A stretch of 32,500 bases of DNA from Mesostigma viride. Its lineage: Eukaryota; Streptophyta; Mesostigmatophyceae; Mesostigmatales; Mesostigmataceae. A program made the position numbers and the translations under genes. Location: assembly GCA_009746045.1 (NCBI GenBank), contig RPFO01000065.1:4260285-4292784 (forward strand). The letters run 5' to 3'. Positions 9,344 to 19,342 of the stretch are shown here, piece by piece. Positions within the stretch are counted from its first letter, which is position 1. Every line of letters starts with the position of its first letter. Under the pieces are notes generated by a model. That model ran no database searches and was not told the DNA's origin. It saw only the letters and a program-made list of their open reading frames with translations.

Positions 9344-10654
9344 CTCGGCAATGAAAATACGTCTGCAGCTCAGGCTGCAGCTCCGCCATCAGGTCCGGCA
9401 GGCAGCGGCGACACTAGTCGTGCACTGGTGGCCGTCCAGCAACCTCCCGGGCTTAACGCCTCGCCATCTGCATCGCCTGACCCCAAGCGCACCCGCTCAG
9501 CCGACAAAACAGGAGGGCCCTCCCGCCCCTCAATCGAACCGAGCTTTCGGCAACTGCCTTTCATGGTCACTGATTACGACTGGACCAACCCGTCTCCGAC
9601 CGATGCTATGAGATGCATCTTATTCGGGGACTACGCTTCGCTTTACGACCTGTGCCTCCATCTCCACGAGAACAATCGCCTCCTTCTCCCGGACGGCCGC
9701 CTCTGGCGACACCTCACCCTGCTGCCCGGGTGCAAGCGCCCCGAACTCCAGCACGCCATCCTCAACTCCCTTCTCAAGCGCTCCGACGGCGAGATCTGGG
9801 CTCCATCCATCTCCGCCCCCACACTCCGTTCCATCCTGACGGAAGCCTTCCAGCAGCACGTGACCCCCCTTGCTGCCGACATTTCAGCAATCGGCGGCAC
9901 GCTGACTGCTGAACTTCCTCAGATTTCCACCGCCGCCGCCTCCACCTCCACCGCCGTTTCCGCCTTCACTGCCGACATCAAAGCCCAGCTCCTCGACCTC
10001 GACCAACGCCTTCAAGCCACCGCCACCGCCCTTGAGAGCTTGCATGACACCGCCGGCCTCACCGCCCAAGCGGTGCAGGAAATCGCTGCCCAGCCGGCAC
10101 CTGCTGGCCCGGCCAGTGATGTTCCCTCCACCTGGGCGGACTTGCTTAAGCATCACACCACCTCCACCACCTCCACCATCGCGGCACAACTCAAGCAACA
10201 AGCCCTCGACCTTCGCGAGGCGGCCGAGCTCGACAAGCGCAGCCACAATGTCATCGTCAAGCACTTCGACCAGCCGGCAGGTGAGACCTCCACGAGTCTC
10301 CTTGAGGCAGTTAAGCGCGCCATTCTTGCCCCCATGTTACTCACTGGTGAGCTGGACATGTCGGTTGTCCGCCTCCCCCGCGCGCGGGGGAAGGCTGGCC
10401 CGGCACCCGTGCTCCTCACCTTCAAGTACATGACGGACAAGCTGGCGTTCCTTAAATGCCGCAAGAAGCTCTCGGAGACTCGCTTCACGCTGGACGACGA
10501 CTTGACCTTGGCCCAGCAACAGCGGCGACGCGAGCTATGGCCGACCTACCTTCAGCTCCGGCAGCGTGCAGGGGGGAAGCCGGTATACTGGAGGGGGGCG
10601 GTCATCCACGTTGACCACAAGCCCTGGCAGGCCCCTCCTGCCACTCCAGGCTAG
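9344..10654 (+). CDS. LINE ORF1 protein (RNA-binding, coiled-coil)
   Basis: Open from 9344 to a TAG at 10652-10654, about 436 codons. N-terminal Pro/Ser/Ala-rich part, a middle with heptad-like Ala/Thr/Leu segments (TAVSAFTADIKAQLLDLDQR) suggesting a coiled coil, then a basic RNA-binding-like region: RSHNVIVKHF near 10240, followed by VRLPRARGKAGP, LLTFKYMTDKLAFLKCRKKL, RFTLDDDLTLAQQQRRREL and GKPVYWRGAVIHVD. This series is typical of LINE ORF1 proteins, which coat the element RNA. The first in-frame ATG is at 9563, but the coding-like frame begins 220 bp earlier; an ATG at 9351 is out of frame by one base, next to an A run. The start is therefore uncertain, perhaps a one-base loss. Confidence 0.75.
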   Translation, partial: LGNENTSAAQAAAPPSGPAGSGDTSRALVAVQQPPGLNASPSASPDPKRTRSADKTGGPSRPSIEPSFRQLPFMVTDYDWTNPSPTDAMRCILFGDYASLYDLCLHLHENNRLLLPDGRLWRHLTLLPGCKRPELQHAILNSLLKRSDGEIWAPSISAPTLRSILTEAFQQHVTPLAADISAIGGTLTAELPQISTAAASTSTAVSAFTADIKAQLLDLDQRLQATATALESLHDTAGLTAQAVQEIAAQPAPAGPASDVPSTWADLLKHHTTSTTSTIAAQLKQQALDLREAAELDKRSHNVIVKHFDQPAGETSTSLLEAVKRAILAPMLLTGELDMSVVRLPRARGKAGPAPVLLTFKYMTDKLAFLKCRKKLSETRFTLDDDLTLAQQQRRRELWPTYLQLRQRAGGKPVYWRGAVIHVDHKPWQAPPATPG

Positions 10655-10812
10655 GGAATATACCAGTAGTGTAGATTAGATAGGCTTAGCCTTGCAAGTG
10701 GCCCACGCGCATGTGCGCCCATAATGGCCCCCATGGATGATGCTTTCAGTATCTAGCCGCGCCCAGCCTACAATGGGACCTCCCATGGATGATGCATTAA
10801 CCCGTGTTTTTT

Positions 10813-10864
10813 TACAACGCGATACATCGCGTTGTAGGGTTAGAACGCGATGTATCGCGTTGTA
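10813..10864. repeat. Two palindromic boxes in left TIR
   Basis: TACAACGCGAT-AC-ATCGCGTTGTA at 10813-10836, then AGAACGCGAT-GT-ATCGCGTTGT starting near 10842. Decayed forms occur inverted at the right end. Paired palindromes just inside a TIR are candidate transposase-binding sites (inference). Confidence 0.6.
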
Positions 10865-12064
10865 ATCTGACACGTGGCAAACCTATTAAACATGCGATTT
10901 TTGGTCTGAAACTTTCAAGATAGGTCAGAAACATCTCATAGAATTCAAGAAAAAATCCTGGTATTTTTGGTATTTTTTTTGTGACAGCTGCAAACAAATA
11001 TGTACCACTGAAATCAGGCATTTTCGCGGGACGAAGGTGAAGACGACGGCGATGGCGGCAGGTAGATCTCGCCAGTTTTCGCGCGAATTTCAGTGGCTGT
11101 TGGGTGGCACGACCATGATGATGCGTTCAAAGGTTGATAATTAGGTTTCTACGAGTTTGTTGAGGTACTGGGGCAAAGGAAACGTAGTTTTTTCCAGTTT
11201 CTCACCCAACTTTCATGCGGAAACCCTGGAAACCGGCATACATATTATTACGTCAAGACTCGGGTCTGCTGCGGCACCATGCTTGGTATTTCCATGGTGT
11301 TTCGACTTCTTAACACATGTTTATTCATTCCGAACGTCCGGACTCTCGGCTAAACCGAGAATTGTGCAGACTTTTATTGGGTAGCGCCGGGCATGATGGT
11401 GCCTGCAAATAGCGTAAGGCGTGACCGTGGCTATTGCTACGGTATGCTGTATTTTCCTGGAAATGGCCTCTGCCACCGGCTCAATAGTGCTTGCAGGCGT
11501 AAGTATATCGTGTTTCTACCTAGTTTCTGCCAGTTTTCCACTTATTTCTACCGACCTCTGCCCAGCCTCTCTAAGACCGCCATCCTACTCGACGTTGCTT
11601 GCATGTCAGCCATAGCAGGTTGCAGTTGTGCAGTATTTAGGTGCTGTATACGTCGTCAAGCCGTGCATATATCGTGAGGATTGGATGTTGATGGTTTATA
11701 CTGCGTTGATTGTGCAAGAAGACCAGCTAGGTGCCCATAATCATGGTGTATAATCATGTGTTGTTAGCATCTTGCCACCATTTGCTAGCATGCATTCCAG
11801 CGTCATCTTTGCCTGCATGTAAGCTCATGGATCACTCAACCTATCCAAGCCTTGCATTACACGTGCCTCTTTCTTTCAGTATTGCACGCGTTATGGAATG
11901 AAAACCCAGCACCTCCGTTCCCACGAGGCATGTGCTCAACACGTTGTGAGAGTGGATGATGCTTTGGCTATGGCTGCCTGATTCAGTCATATTAGGTCAT
12001 CCAGTCATGATGTTTGATGCATGTTTGATGCTGTATAACTTATACAACACCTATTTTCAACGTT

Positions 12065-12526
12065 TTGACCCTCCAAGCTCACTATGGCCCCGTTTATGGG
12101 GCTCATCAGCGGCTCGGCCAACCGGGGCGGCACATTTTGACCTGGCCTGGCCCCAAGAACATTCCTAAAAAGGTAGGGAAACATGCCATGACCTATACCC
12201 AGATGTTGCTGGACGACCTAGTGGTCCCAGCCCAGTTTGAGTACCGCATCCACTCTCTCTCCCGTCTTTGGACTGCCATGCAGGACAAGACGCGGTGGAA
12301 GAAGATTGTCAAGGCGCACACGCCAGCCCCTGTGGGCAAGCCGCCTCCCCCCAAACGGAGGAGCCGTTTTGATGAGTAGCGTAGATAGGCTTTTCTAGAC
12401 TAGAAGTTAGGTTAGTTCGATTACGCGGCTTCCTCCACACCACCCATCCAACCTGGAATATGTGCTACATGATCTCCCAACGGAGACATGTTATAATTTA
12501 ATTTAATTTAATTTAATTTAATTTTT
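12065..12526 (+). pseudogene. LINE ORF2 C-terminal fragment with (AATTT)n tail
   Basis: The frame to the TAG at 12377-12379 reads LWTAMQDKTRWKKIVKAH and PAPVGKPPPPKRR, the same C-terminal layout as the fragments at 7554 and 25316 but clearly diverged, so a different subfamily. The 3' untranslated part has a hairpin at 12467-12491 and an AATTT tail to about 12526. It sits inside the Mutator-like element, either as a later insertion or captured sequence. Confidence 0.7.
12467..12491 (+). other. LINE 3' hairpin, copy 2
   Basis: ACATG-a-TCTCC-CAAC-GGAGA-CATGT: a five-pair upper stem, CAAC loop (12478-12481), bulged A at 12472 and a five-pair lower stem. The AATTT tail begins just after. Confidence 0.8.
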
Positions 12527-13282
12527 AATGGGGCTCATGTCGTTGCGTCATGTTGTGAAGGGCTCTCATTTTTCCCACTGCGTTGTACTGCGTTGTAATT
12601 GTGATGCTAATGAAAAATAGCTCCAGTGGCCCAATGGGCCTGAGTTTTGTTTCACAGAGCCTGCATATGTTGCCCATAGCTCGTGCAAGAAGCCAGATTT
12701 TTTTCATGAACCATTTGTGAATAAGCACATGACTTGTGACCTAGGGTCAAGAAATCGCGGTCATGGTCAGACCCCCCTGTATTCAAACCAGTGTATCTCT
12801 CTAATGAATAAGCATTTTGTAGGTCTGAGTAGCTCAAAAAATCCTTTGATTTATGGGCTTTCAGGAAAGTATATACATGACCATGAAAAAAAAATTTTCC
12901 TTAGGTGCTATACGCGTTCTAAAAAAAGCTTACAACGCTATATATCGCGTTCTAATTAAAAAAACACGGGTTAGAATGATGCATTAAGAATTTAGCCATG
13001 CGATGCCTATGCAGGGAGTTACTCTCTGCTGAGATGCCATGTGTACACCAGCTATAGCCTAGCCACATACCCTCCACCCCATATGTCATGCAGGCCTTCT
13101 AGGCCCTCTCCTCAAGCCCCCCCTGGGTGCCTGTGCTTGTTAAGGAGGCATGAACCATCATGGCGGTGCAGGTGCACCTTGTGCACCCAGAGCAGGTGAC
13201 AGTTGTACATCCTCCACCTGCAGGTTGTAGCCCTGATTGTATTACAAACCCATAGATGCCCCTTTCTCAGGGCTATGTGTTA

Positions 13283-13305
13283 CATATGCTCCCAACGGAG
13301 CTATG
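13283..13305 (+). other. LINE 3' hairpin, copy 3
   Basis: CATA-t-GCTCC-CAAC-GGAGC-TATG with CAAC at 13293-13296 and a bulged T at 13287, followed by (TTAA)n and the target duplication at 13325. This is the 3' terminus of the ORF1-only LINE. Confidence 0.8.
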
Positions 13306-13324
13306 ATTTTAATTAATTAATTAA

Positions 13325-13405
13325 TTTTTGCCACTTGGCAATTAGGTCCGTCACTATTTATCCGGCGAAAACCACTCGCCGGCATCAATTCCGCGCCACG
13401 TTCAC
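13325..13405 (+). mobile_element. Third foldback arm, right piece
   Basis: Starts with the 12-bp LINE target duplication (13325-13336), then the last 69 bp of the 106-bp arm, ending at GTTCAC (13400-13405), exactly the palindrome centre of the 8688-8899 copy. The following sequence TGGCCGAAG is unrelated. Confidence 0.85.
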
Positions 13406-15804
13406 TGGCCGAAGACATGTGCGACATGCACTACATGGAATATATAATTTGCATGGGTCAACTGCATGTTTGATACGGGGTAGATCAACGGGATGTCCCA
13501 TGCAGAAAACGTTCTTCAGAATATTCCAGCCTCTGTATTATTTTCGATGTAAATGTAAGGGCAGTCGCCATGCCCATGGCAAACACCCCATACAGCCAAT
13601 ATGCCCTAAACTTTGCGTGCAAACCGTACAGGTTTACGTCTCAGCGGTGCTGCCTCCAATGTTCAAGTCCGTCTTTGCAGCTGCCTGCAAAGAGCTCTCC
13701 TTCAAAGATCCATCGACTATCCCATGCTACCTCTGGCTGTCCCAGGGAGCTGACGGTACCATGGAGCCAGGGTAACGGTTGCTGCATGCCATCCACCCAT
13801 CAGTACCCTGAGTTCCACTCAACCTCCACCATTGTAGTTCTATAAGACGACATGGGCCCACCTGTGTGCCAGTTATATACAAGAAAGTACGCACACAGGC
13901 TTACCCACAAGAAGCCAGCCAGGCGGTGCCAGTAAAAAAGGAAACAGGCGCCACAACTACTTCAAATACACTGGCTTGCCCCCGAGGGTACTGCTGGCCC
14001 CCAACAAACTGGGGCGTGGCAACTTAACCTAATCAGCACAAATATCACTTGAACATACTAGTTGATCATCGACGGCATTGTTGTAACATCCCCTCCAGAA
14101 AGACTTTCCACGCCATCACCCCTGTGGGACATGTACCTGCAGAGGGTACAGCCAGGTCCCATAATGACTATCAAACATACAGTTTGGCGGATGCTTGATG
14201 GCCATAAAAAGCTGACCCGGCCCCGCTGCCAAGCATCCTAGCCCCCCACCTCTGGTCAGGGTGGCCAAAAGGGCGGCAGGCGGGCGGACGGGCGGGCGGG
14301 CGAGCCAGGGACCCAAAGCTAAAGACCTTATCTTCATCCCTTCAGCGTCGACGCCTTGTCCCCCCCGCCCCCTCTCCCAAGCCTCGTCCATCCTCATCCC
14401 CTCCACCCTGAGAAAACCCTCGCGGCCGCATCAGGCACTGGGCACTGGGCACAAGTGCTGGTGGCACAGGGCATGGGTGTGAGTGGGAAGCCACGGCTGC
14501 CTACGTGCCTTGGGCAGCAAATCACTGCTGTACCTCCCCCAGTCTTCCCAGTGTCCTTCAACTTCACCATCGCCCAAGTAGCTATCCCTTGCCCCAACAA
14601 CAGCGCGTCATGCAAGAATGTCTCAAGAACTTATCCACGGCGGCACTCACGTATCCCGATAATCAGGGTTCTGCTGCCACATGGCCCATGCCATGTTGTG
14701 TGGGGTCACCTAACCCAGTTAACCACTTGAGGCACAACAAACGGTCGGGTTTGCAGCTGCCTAGGGCCATGACGGGAGTGGGGACAAGCGCCAGGATGCA
14801 AGGGAGGACCATTTGATGGATGCGTGGGTGGGAGCAACTCACCCAGCAACGAGTGCTGTTGCTGCCCTTGCAGCATGCAGCACCAGGGACGCCAGTCTAC
14901 AGGGGAGGGGCCGCCCATGCGTGAGGGTACCGGTATGACGGGGAAGGCCAGACTACTGAGCCAGACAGGTCAGAAAGGGCAGGTGGATGATTGCACATGG
15001 GCCTGTCTGCTTTTGCGCATCTTAGGGGCTTGCCCTTGCCCACATACAGAGGGCACCGCCACCCCCCAGGCGCAAATGGCTCACCAATCAAACCAGGAGA
15101 GCGCCTGCCCACCGCTACCCCACACATGGGGGGCCAGCATCAGCAGCACCACGGGGCCGGCCTCATCCCTGGCCCTGGCCCCCCGAAGAAGGGCCACGCG
15201 CATACCCTGACGGCCCACTCCGCTCGCAAGGGATGACGCAAGGCCAAAATGGCGACACGTGTGGTGCAGCCCATAGCGACCGTGCTCATCACCTGAAGAT
15301 GGCGGCCATGGTGGCGGCCATATGGTGAGCGCGGTGGTGCTAACGATAATGTGGGGGATGATGCTGGCGATGACGAGTTGGTGGTGGCGATGACAAGTTG
15401 GTGGTGGCAGTCGCGTGGATCCGGACGCGACGGAGGAGCCTGGCTTTATGGCGTGCTCCGTCACGACCCTCATGGGTCGTGCGGCCCACGCTGCCTTGTG
15501 GACCTGGACGTGGGCCAGACGTCCCTTTACCATGACCTTGACCCTCGCTCGAGACAGATGCCAGCATCAAGGACCGTGGCCATTCCCTCGCACGACCCCA
15601 GGCGATCATGGCAGACAACACTGCCGGACCAAAGGCAGCCGAACGCTTCCGTTTCCCCCATCGCTGCTCGCCCTCACTCTGCTCCACCCAGCGCTGCTTG
15701 CCCTGGCCCAGCTCCGCCCCATCGCTGATTTCACTGCCCCTGTCATCTAAGCCAAGAGAACTGCTCCCAATTTCTCATTGACTTTGTCCCCCCGCCCCCG
15801 CAGT
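13406..15804. other. 2.4 kb without a recognisable gene
   Basis: Several open frames of 60-150 codons occur on both strands but overlap each other and lack family motifs. A short direct duplication (GATGACGAGTTGGTGGTGGC and a one-base variant) lies at 15370-15409. The right end should hold the 3' untranslated region of the - strand gene ending at 15805. Confidence 0.4.
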
Positions 15805-18015
15805 TTACTGCTCCGCCTGCCCCACGATCGGGCCCTGGGCAACCCCCATCTTCTCTGCCCCCGGTCCTGCCCCAACGGGGGCCCCATTCAGCCCAAGGAG
15901 CGGCCGCTCCGTCGCCACAGCGTCCGCCTTCAACGCCTCTGCCTTCAATGCCTCCACCTCCAACGCCTCGAGCTCGGCGCGCTCGGCCGCCACCTGCACA
16001 CGCAGGATCTCGACAGCTGTCAGCTGCTCCAGGAACTCCTGGTATATCTCAGGGTCCACCGCCGCGATCTCCTCAGGCGTCCACAGGCCCGTCTCCAAGA
16101 TGCGCTTGGGGGGGAGTGCGGGCAGCGAATGCGCGTCGTGGCCCACCTTCTTTACAAGGGCACCCAGCTGGGGTAGGGGGGTTGGGGGGGAAGGAAGGTG
16201 TGTATGTGCATGCAAACGTGTAAGAGCGTGGAAACCGGAACCAAGGGATCGAGGGAGGGGATGAAGGAGGGAATGAACGGATGCTTGAATTCAAGGCCGG
16301 CCGGTCAATCGGTCGGTCGGTCGGTCGGTCAGTCGGTCGGTCGGTCGGTCGGTCGGTCGGTCGGTCGGTCGGTCGGTCGGTCGGTCGGTCGGTCGGTCGG
16401 TCGGTCGGTCGGTCGGTCGGTCGGTCGGTCGGTCGGTCGGTCGGTCGGTCGGTCGGTCGGTCGGTCGGTCGGTCGGTCGGTCGGTCGGTCGGTCGGTCGG
16501 TCGGTCGGTCGGTCGGTCGGTCGGTCGGTCGGTCAGTTGGTTGGTCGGTCGGTCAGTCGGTCGGTCGGTCGGTCGGTCGGTTGGTTGGTCCGTCGTTTGT
16601 TTGTTTGTTTGGTGGTGGCTGGGTCAGTGGCTGGGTGAGTGCATGGGCCATTCAGTGGTTAGGACCTACGATGCATGCCCTGCGGATATGGTTGGGGTAA
16701 AAGCTTAACAACCCCCCCCCCCCGCCCCCCCTTCCCCCCCCCCCCCCCTCGTCTTCCCCTCTCCTCCCCCCCCTAGCACCCCCTTCCATCCCCCCCCCCC
16801 CCCCCCAACAATGCCCCTACCTCTGCAACGCGCATCGCCGCATCCGCCAGCTTGGCTTTGGGCACGTGCCAGCCCCCGCCCTCGCTGCGCGCGCTGCCCA
16901 GCAATTCTCTCACTGCGTGCACTTCGGCCGCGCGCCGCTCCAGCTTGTCGATGGACACATGGATGCGGGCAAGAGGGTCCTGATCTAGCGAGGATGAGCC
17001 AGCGGGGGGGGGCGGGGGGAGTCCATCGGGGCGCGCTGATTTTGATTCTGGCGCGCCACCACTGCTGCCGTCCGGATCCCGGTTGTCCTCCCCCGTGGGA
17101 GATGGGGGCGAGCCAGCCCTGATATCACCTCGGGCAATGATGTCAGCACCAGCGGTGAGGTCACTGTCGCTGGGTGGGCGGCTTTGCTCTGTCGAGCGGT
17201 CCTCGCACGCCAGAATGGGAAACTCGAGGCCCATGCGGACGGCCACCACGTCGGTGCTACTGGCGCCCTTCACGCGCCGCAGGGTCTCCGACAGCTGGCG
17301 CGCACAAGCGGCACGGTGATGGGGTTTACGATAGGGGGGAGAAATGCGAATGAGTTATGATGGAACGGGAGGGGATGCAGCACGCGCAACGTTCTCGTTG
17401 GGTATGCTAGCAGGGATTGAGATAAGCGACATGGGCGACACATGGGGTACGGTTCCAGCCGACTCGATTCTTATCAAGTAGGAGGAAATCGAGGAGCTTT
17501 CAACCTCGACGTGGGCAGGGTGGCGTTCGCTAACGTAATTTAGATGCTACGCGGGAGGCGCATTCAGGGGCGATCGCAATTGCTTAGACATTCACGCCTT
17601 GCAACGCCCAGCAACTGTAATTCGGCCTGGATGGGAAAGCACCGCATACCTGAGGGGCGAGGAACATGCCCACGCCGGCGGTCATGCCGCCCACGAGAAC
17701 CATTAAGTGACGGGCTGCAGAAGTAGAGGACGCGATTGCACCTGAGCCCCCGCTGGGCGGCAGAAGGGCAGATGGGCTAGCCTCGGCCGCAGCATTTGTC
17801 AACCCAGAGCATAGAAATGCTGCCGCAGCCGAAATTGCCGCATGCCCAACAACAGCCCGTCGAGAGGCAGGAGGCTCAAGCGGATCGCGCTCCTTGTCAG
17901 AGGGCGGCGGGCAACTACAGCTGACGACGGGTGTCGTTTTGCGATTTCCTTTCGGGAAGGACTGGAAGCTTCCCAGGGTCTGTGAAAATGGGGAGCAGAA
18001 ACTCAAAGTGGACAT
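15805..18015 (-). CDS. Plastid-targeted (thylakoid signal) protein of unknown function
   Basis: Three exons on the - strand, all phase 0: 18015-17650, 17294-16821, 16167-15805 (stop TAA), giving 400 residues. Junctions: CAG|GTATGC to CGCCAG|CTG, and GAG|GTAGGG to CCCCAG|CTG. Residues 1-50 are Ser/Pro/Lys-rich with few acids at the start, like a chloroplast transit peptide. Residues 52-79 have twin Arg (SRRAVVGHAA), a hydrophobic Ala-rich core and AAAEA, like a thylakoid twin-arginine signal with cleavage site. A second hydrophobic stretch at 103-120 could be a membrane anchor. Residues 160-230 are acidic/Pro/Ser-rich linker. Residues about 316-366 are Glu/Ala/Leu-rich helix, possibly coiled coil. 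No known domain recognised. A strong acceptor-like TTTGTTTTCAG ends at 18033 on the - strand, so a 5' untranslated intron is possible. Confidence 0.65.
16302..16610. repeat. (CGGT)n microsatellite in intron 2
   Basis: About 290 bp of CGGT repeat, uninterrupted for roughly 200 bp in the middle, with CAGT and TGGT variants at both edges, followed by a short (TTTG)n at about 16595-16610. In the - strand transcript it is (ACCG)n in the second intron of the plastid-protein gene. Apparent Ser-Val-Gly-Arg repeat frames are artefacts. Confidence 0.95.
16711..16806. repeat. Poly-C tract beside the intron 2 donor
   Basis: About 95 bp almost only C on +, broken by a few G, T and A. In the - strand transcript it is G-runs starting within about 15 bases of the donor at 16820, so it could form G-quadruplex RNA next to the splice site. 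Length may be an assembly estimate. Confidence 0.9.
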
Positions 18016-19230
18016 CCCCAGAAACCCACGATCTGAAAACAAATAACACCGTTTCCTTTCGAGTTTTTTTTTTAGTTTCTCAAGTGCCTATCAAACCCTA
18101 CAGTTCGTTATAATAATAAGGCCTCGCGATCCTGTCATCCCAGGAAGCCATGGCAGCTAAACCAACGCTGGCCGTTGTAGTCACGAGGCTGGAAAAATTA
18201 ATCATCCACGAGACATCCACCCGTAAACGACAGCTGGGCAAAGGTTGATACCCGTCCTCGTTGGTCTTCCGTCCGTACCGAGCGCACAGCTGGAAAGGTA
18301 CGTCGCATTTAAGAGATTGAGATATTTGTCAGTTATACCTCCCTTTCGCCGTTTGGCAGAAACCGGCCAGCTGCGAAACTTCATGGTTACAACCCACATT
18401 GATCATGATCATGAAGTAGAGCCATAACCCCGGCGCCGGGCTAGTACTTAGAAGCCGACACGTAGGTGCAACAGAATCCATGAAACTGCAGTAGAAAAAC
18501 GGGTTTTCAATACGTTGTCAGCCAAAGAATTTTCTGTGGCCGGGGCGACGCGCGCGCGCAAATGAGGCCGTGGGAGGCCGTACATTGGTCGGATAGCGGG
18601 ATAGGTATACGAGTACTCGGATATAACCGGCTTTTACGGGTTTCTGGCCCGTTGCTGCCCACGTGCCGTGTCAAACCAGGCCAGGCGCCGCGCCGGCTGC
18701 CCGCGAGCCTGCAGCCAACGCTGCAAGCCCAGGCCTGCAACCGCCAAAGTACTGTTGTTTCGGGGAAATGGGTATATTTTATTAGCCAATTATGGACCAA
18801 AGAGGTGAGAGGGGAAATGAGTATCAGCAAATCCTAATGAAGGTGGGCACACACACGTGTGGCGGTGACAGGTGAAAGGCTACACTACAATACGCTTCCG
18901 CGGACACCTTTTTCAGCGGGGAAAGTGCCCCCGGGCTTCTGGGGCAAATTCAGCAGGCGCTGCGGAACTTAGATACTAAAATTTCGTTTTTGGTTCGTAC
19001 CGTACAGCTAATCATTTTGCGCCCGGATCAAATTGTGATCTGGTCACTGAACACGAAAATTTCAGCGGAACGTACGAAACACCAACGCAACTACAGAAAA
19101 TTTTCAGTGACGAAACTGTAGTACCGTGTACCCAAGCAAAATGTAGTAGGACTTCGCTAAATTCACGTTCGGAATTTTTCCCCGCAAGATTCCCCCGCAA
19201 GATTCCCCCGCACGATTCCCCCCGCTAGGT
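18016..19230. other. Upstream flank of plastid-protein gene, no gene seen
   Basis: Contains the presumed promoter of the - strand gene. A TTATTATTATAAC stretch on the - strand near 18120-18107 could be a TATA-like element, about 90-105 bp upstream of the ATG. A small tandem repeat (CCCGCAAGATTCCC, about three copies) lies at 19189-19225. Otherwise no coding motif. Confidence 0.35.
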
Positions 19231-19342
19231 TCAGGCTCCAGTCGATGCTCGCCAAATGGCGCAAAAAAAGAAACATATGTTAAAATCAACGGTGCGAATC
19301 CTCGTTACCGCTCGGGTAACATTCTCACTCATTTCGCGTCTC

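Larger units (their letters stand above)
10798..12973. mobile_element. Mutator-like non-autonomous TIR element
   Basis: Terminal inverted repeats TAACCCGTGTTTTTTTA at 10798-10814 and its complement at 12957-12973, 17 of 17 identical, followed by diverged repeats of AACGCGATnnATCGCGTT inside both ends (10815-10863; 12918-12954). ATGATGCAT flanks both ends (10789-10797; 12976-12984, offset by GA), a 9-bp target duplication as expected for Mutator-like elements. The interior, apart from a LINE fragment, has only short frames and no recognisable transposase, so it must be mobilised in trans. Superfamily assignment rests only on the duplication length and TIR style. Confidence 0.65.
9135..13324 (+). 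mobile_element. ORF1-only LINE inserted in foldback arm (itself split by a TIR element)
   Basis: Flanked by direct repeats TTTTTGCCACTT at 9123-9134 and 13325-13336. Removing the insertion and one repeat restores an exact 106-bp arm. Contents: 5' untranslated region 9135-9343, ORF1 9344-10654, short 3' part 10655-10797, the TIR element 10798-12973 with its duplication, then 3' untranslated region 12985-13324 ending in hairpin and (TTAA)n. Without the inner element the LINE is about 2.0 kb, with no endonuclease or reverse transcriptase ORF2. This resembles 'half-LINE' elements that depend on another copy's enzymes. An internal deletion of a full LINE is the likely origin (inference). Confidence 0.8.

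Noticed and set aside
13335-13775. 146-codon + frame
   Set aside because: Begins in the foldback arm. The last part (AVLPPMFKSVFAAACKELSF) looks protein-like, but no family, second exon or supporting context was seen.
16198-16700. Ser-Val-Gly-Arg repeat proteins on +
   Set aside because: Direct translation of (CGGT)n; the tract lies in an intron of the - strand gene.
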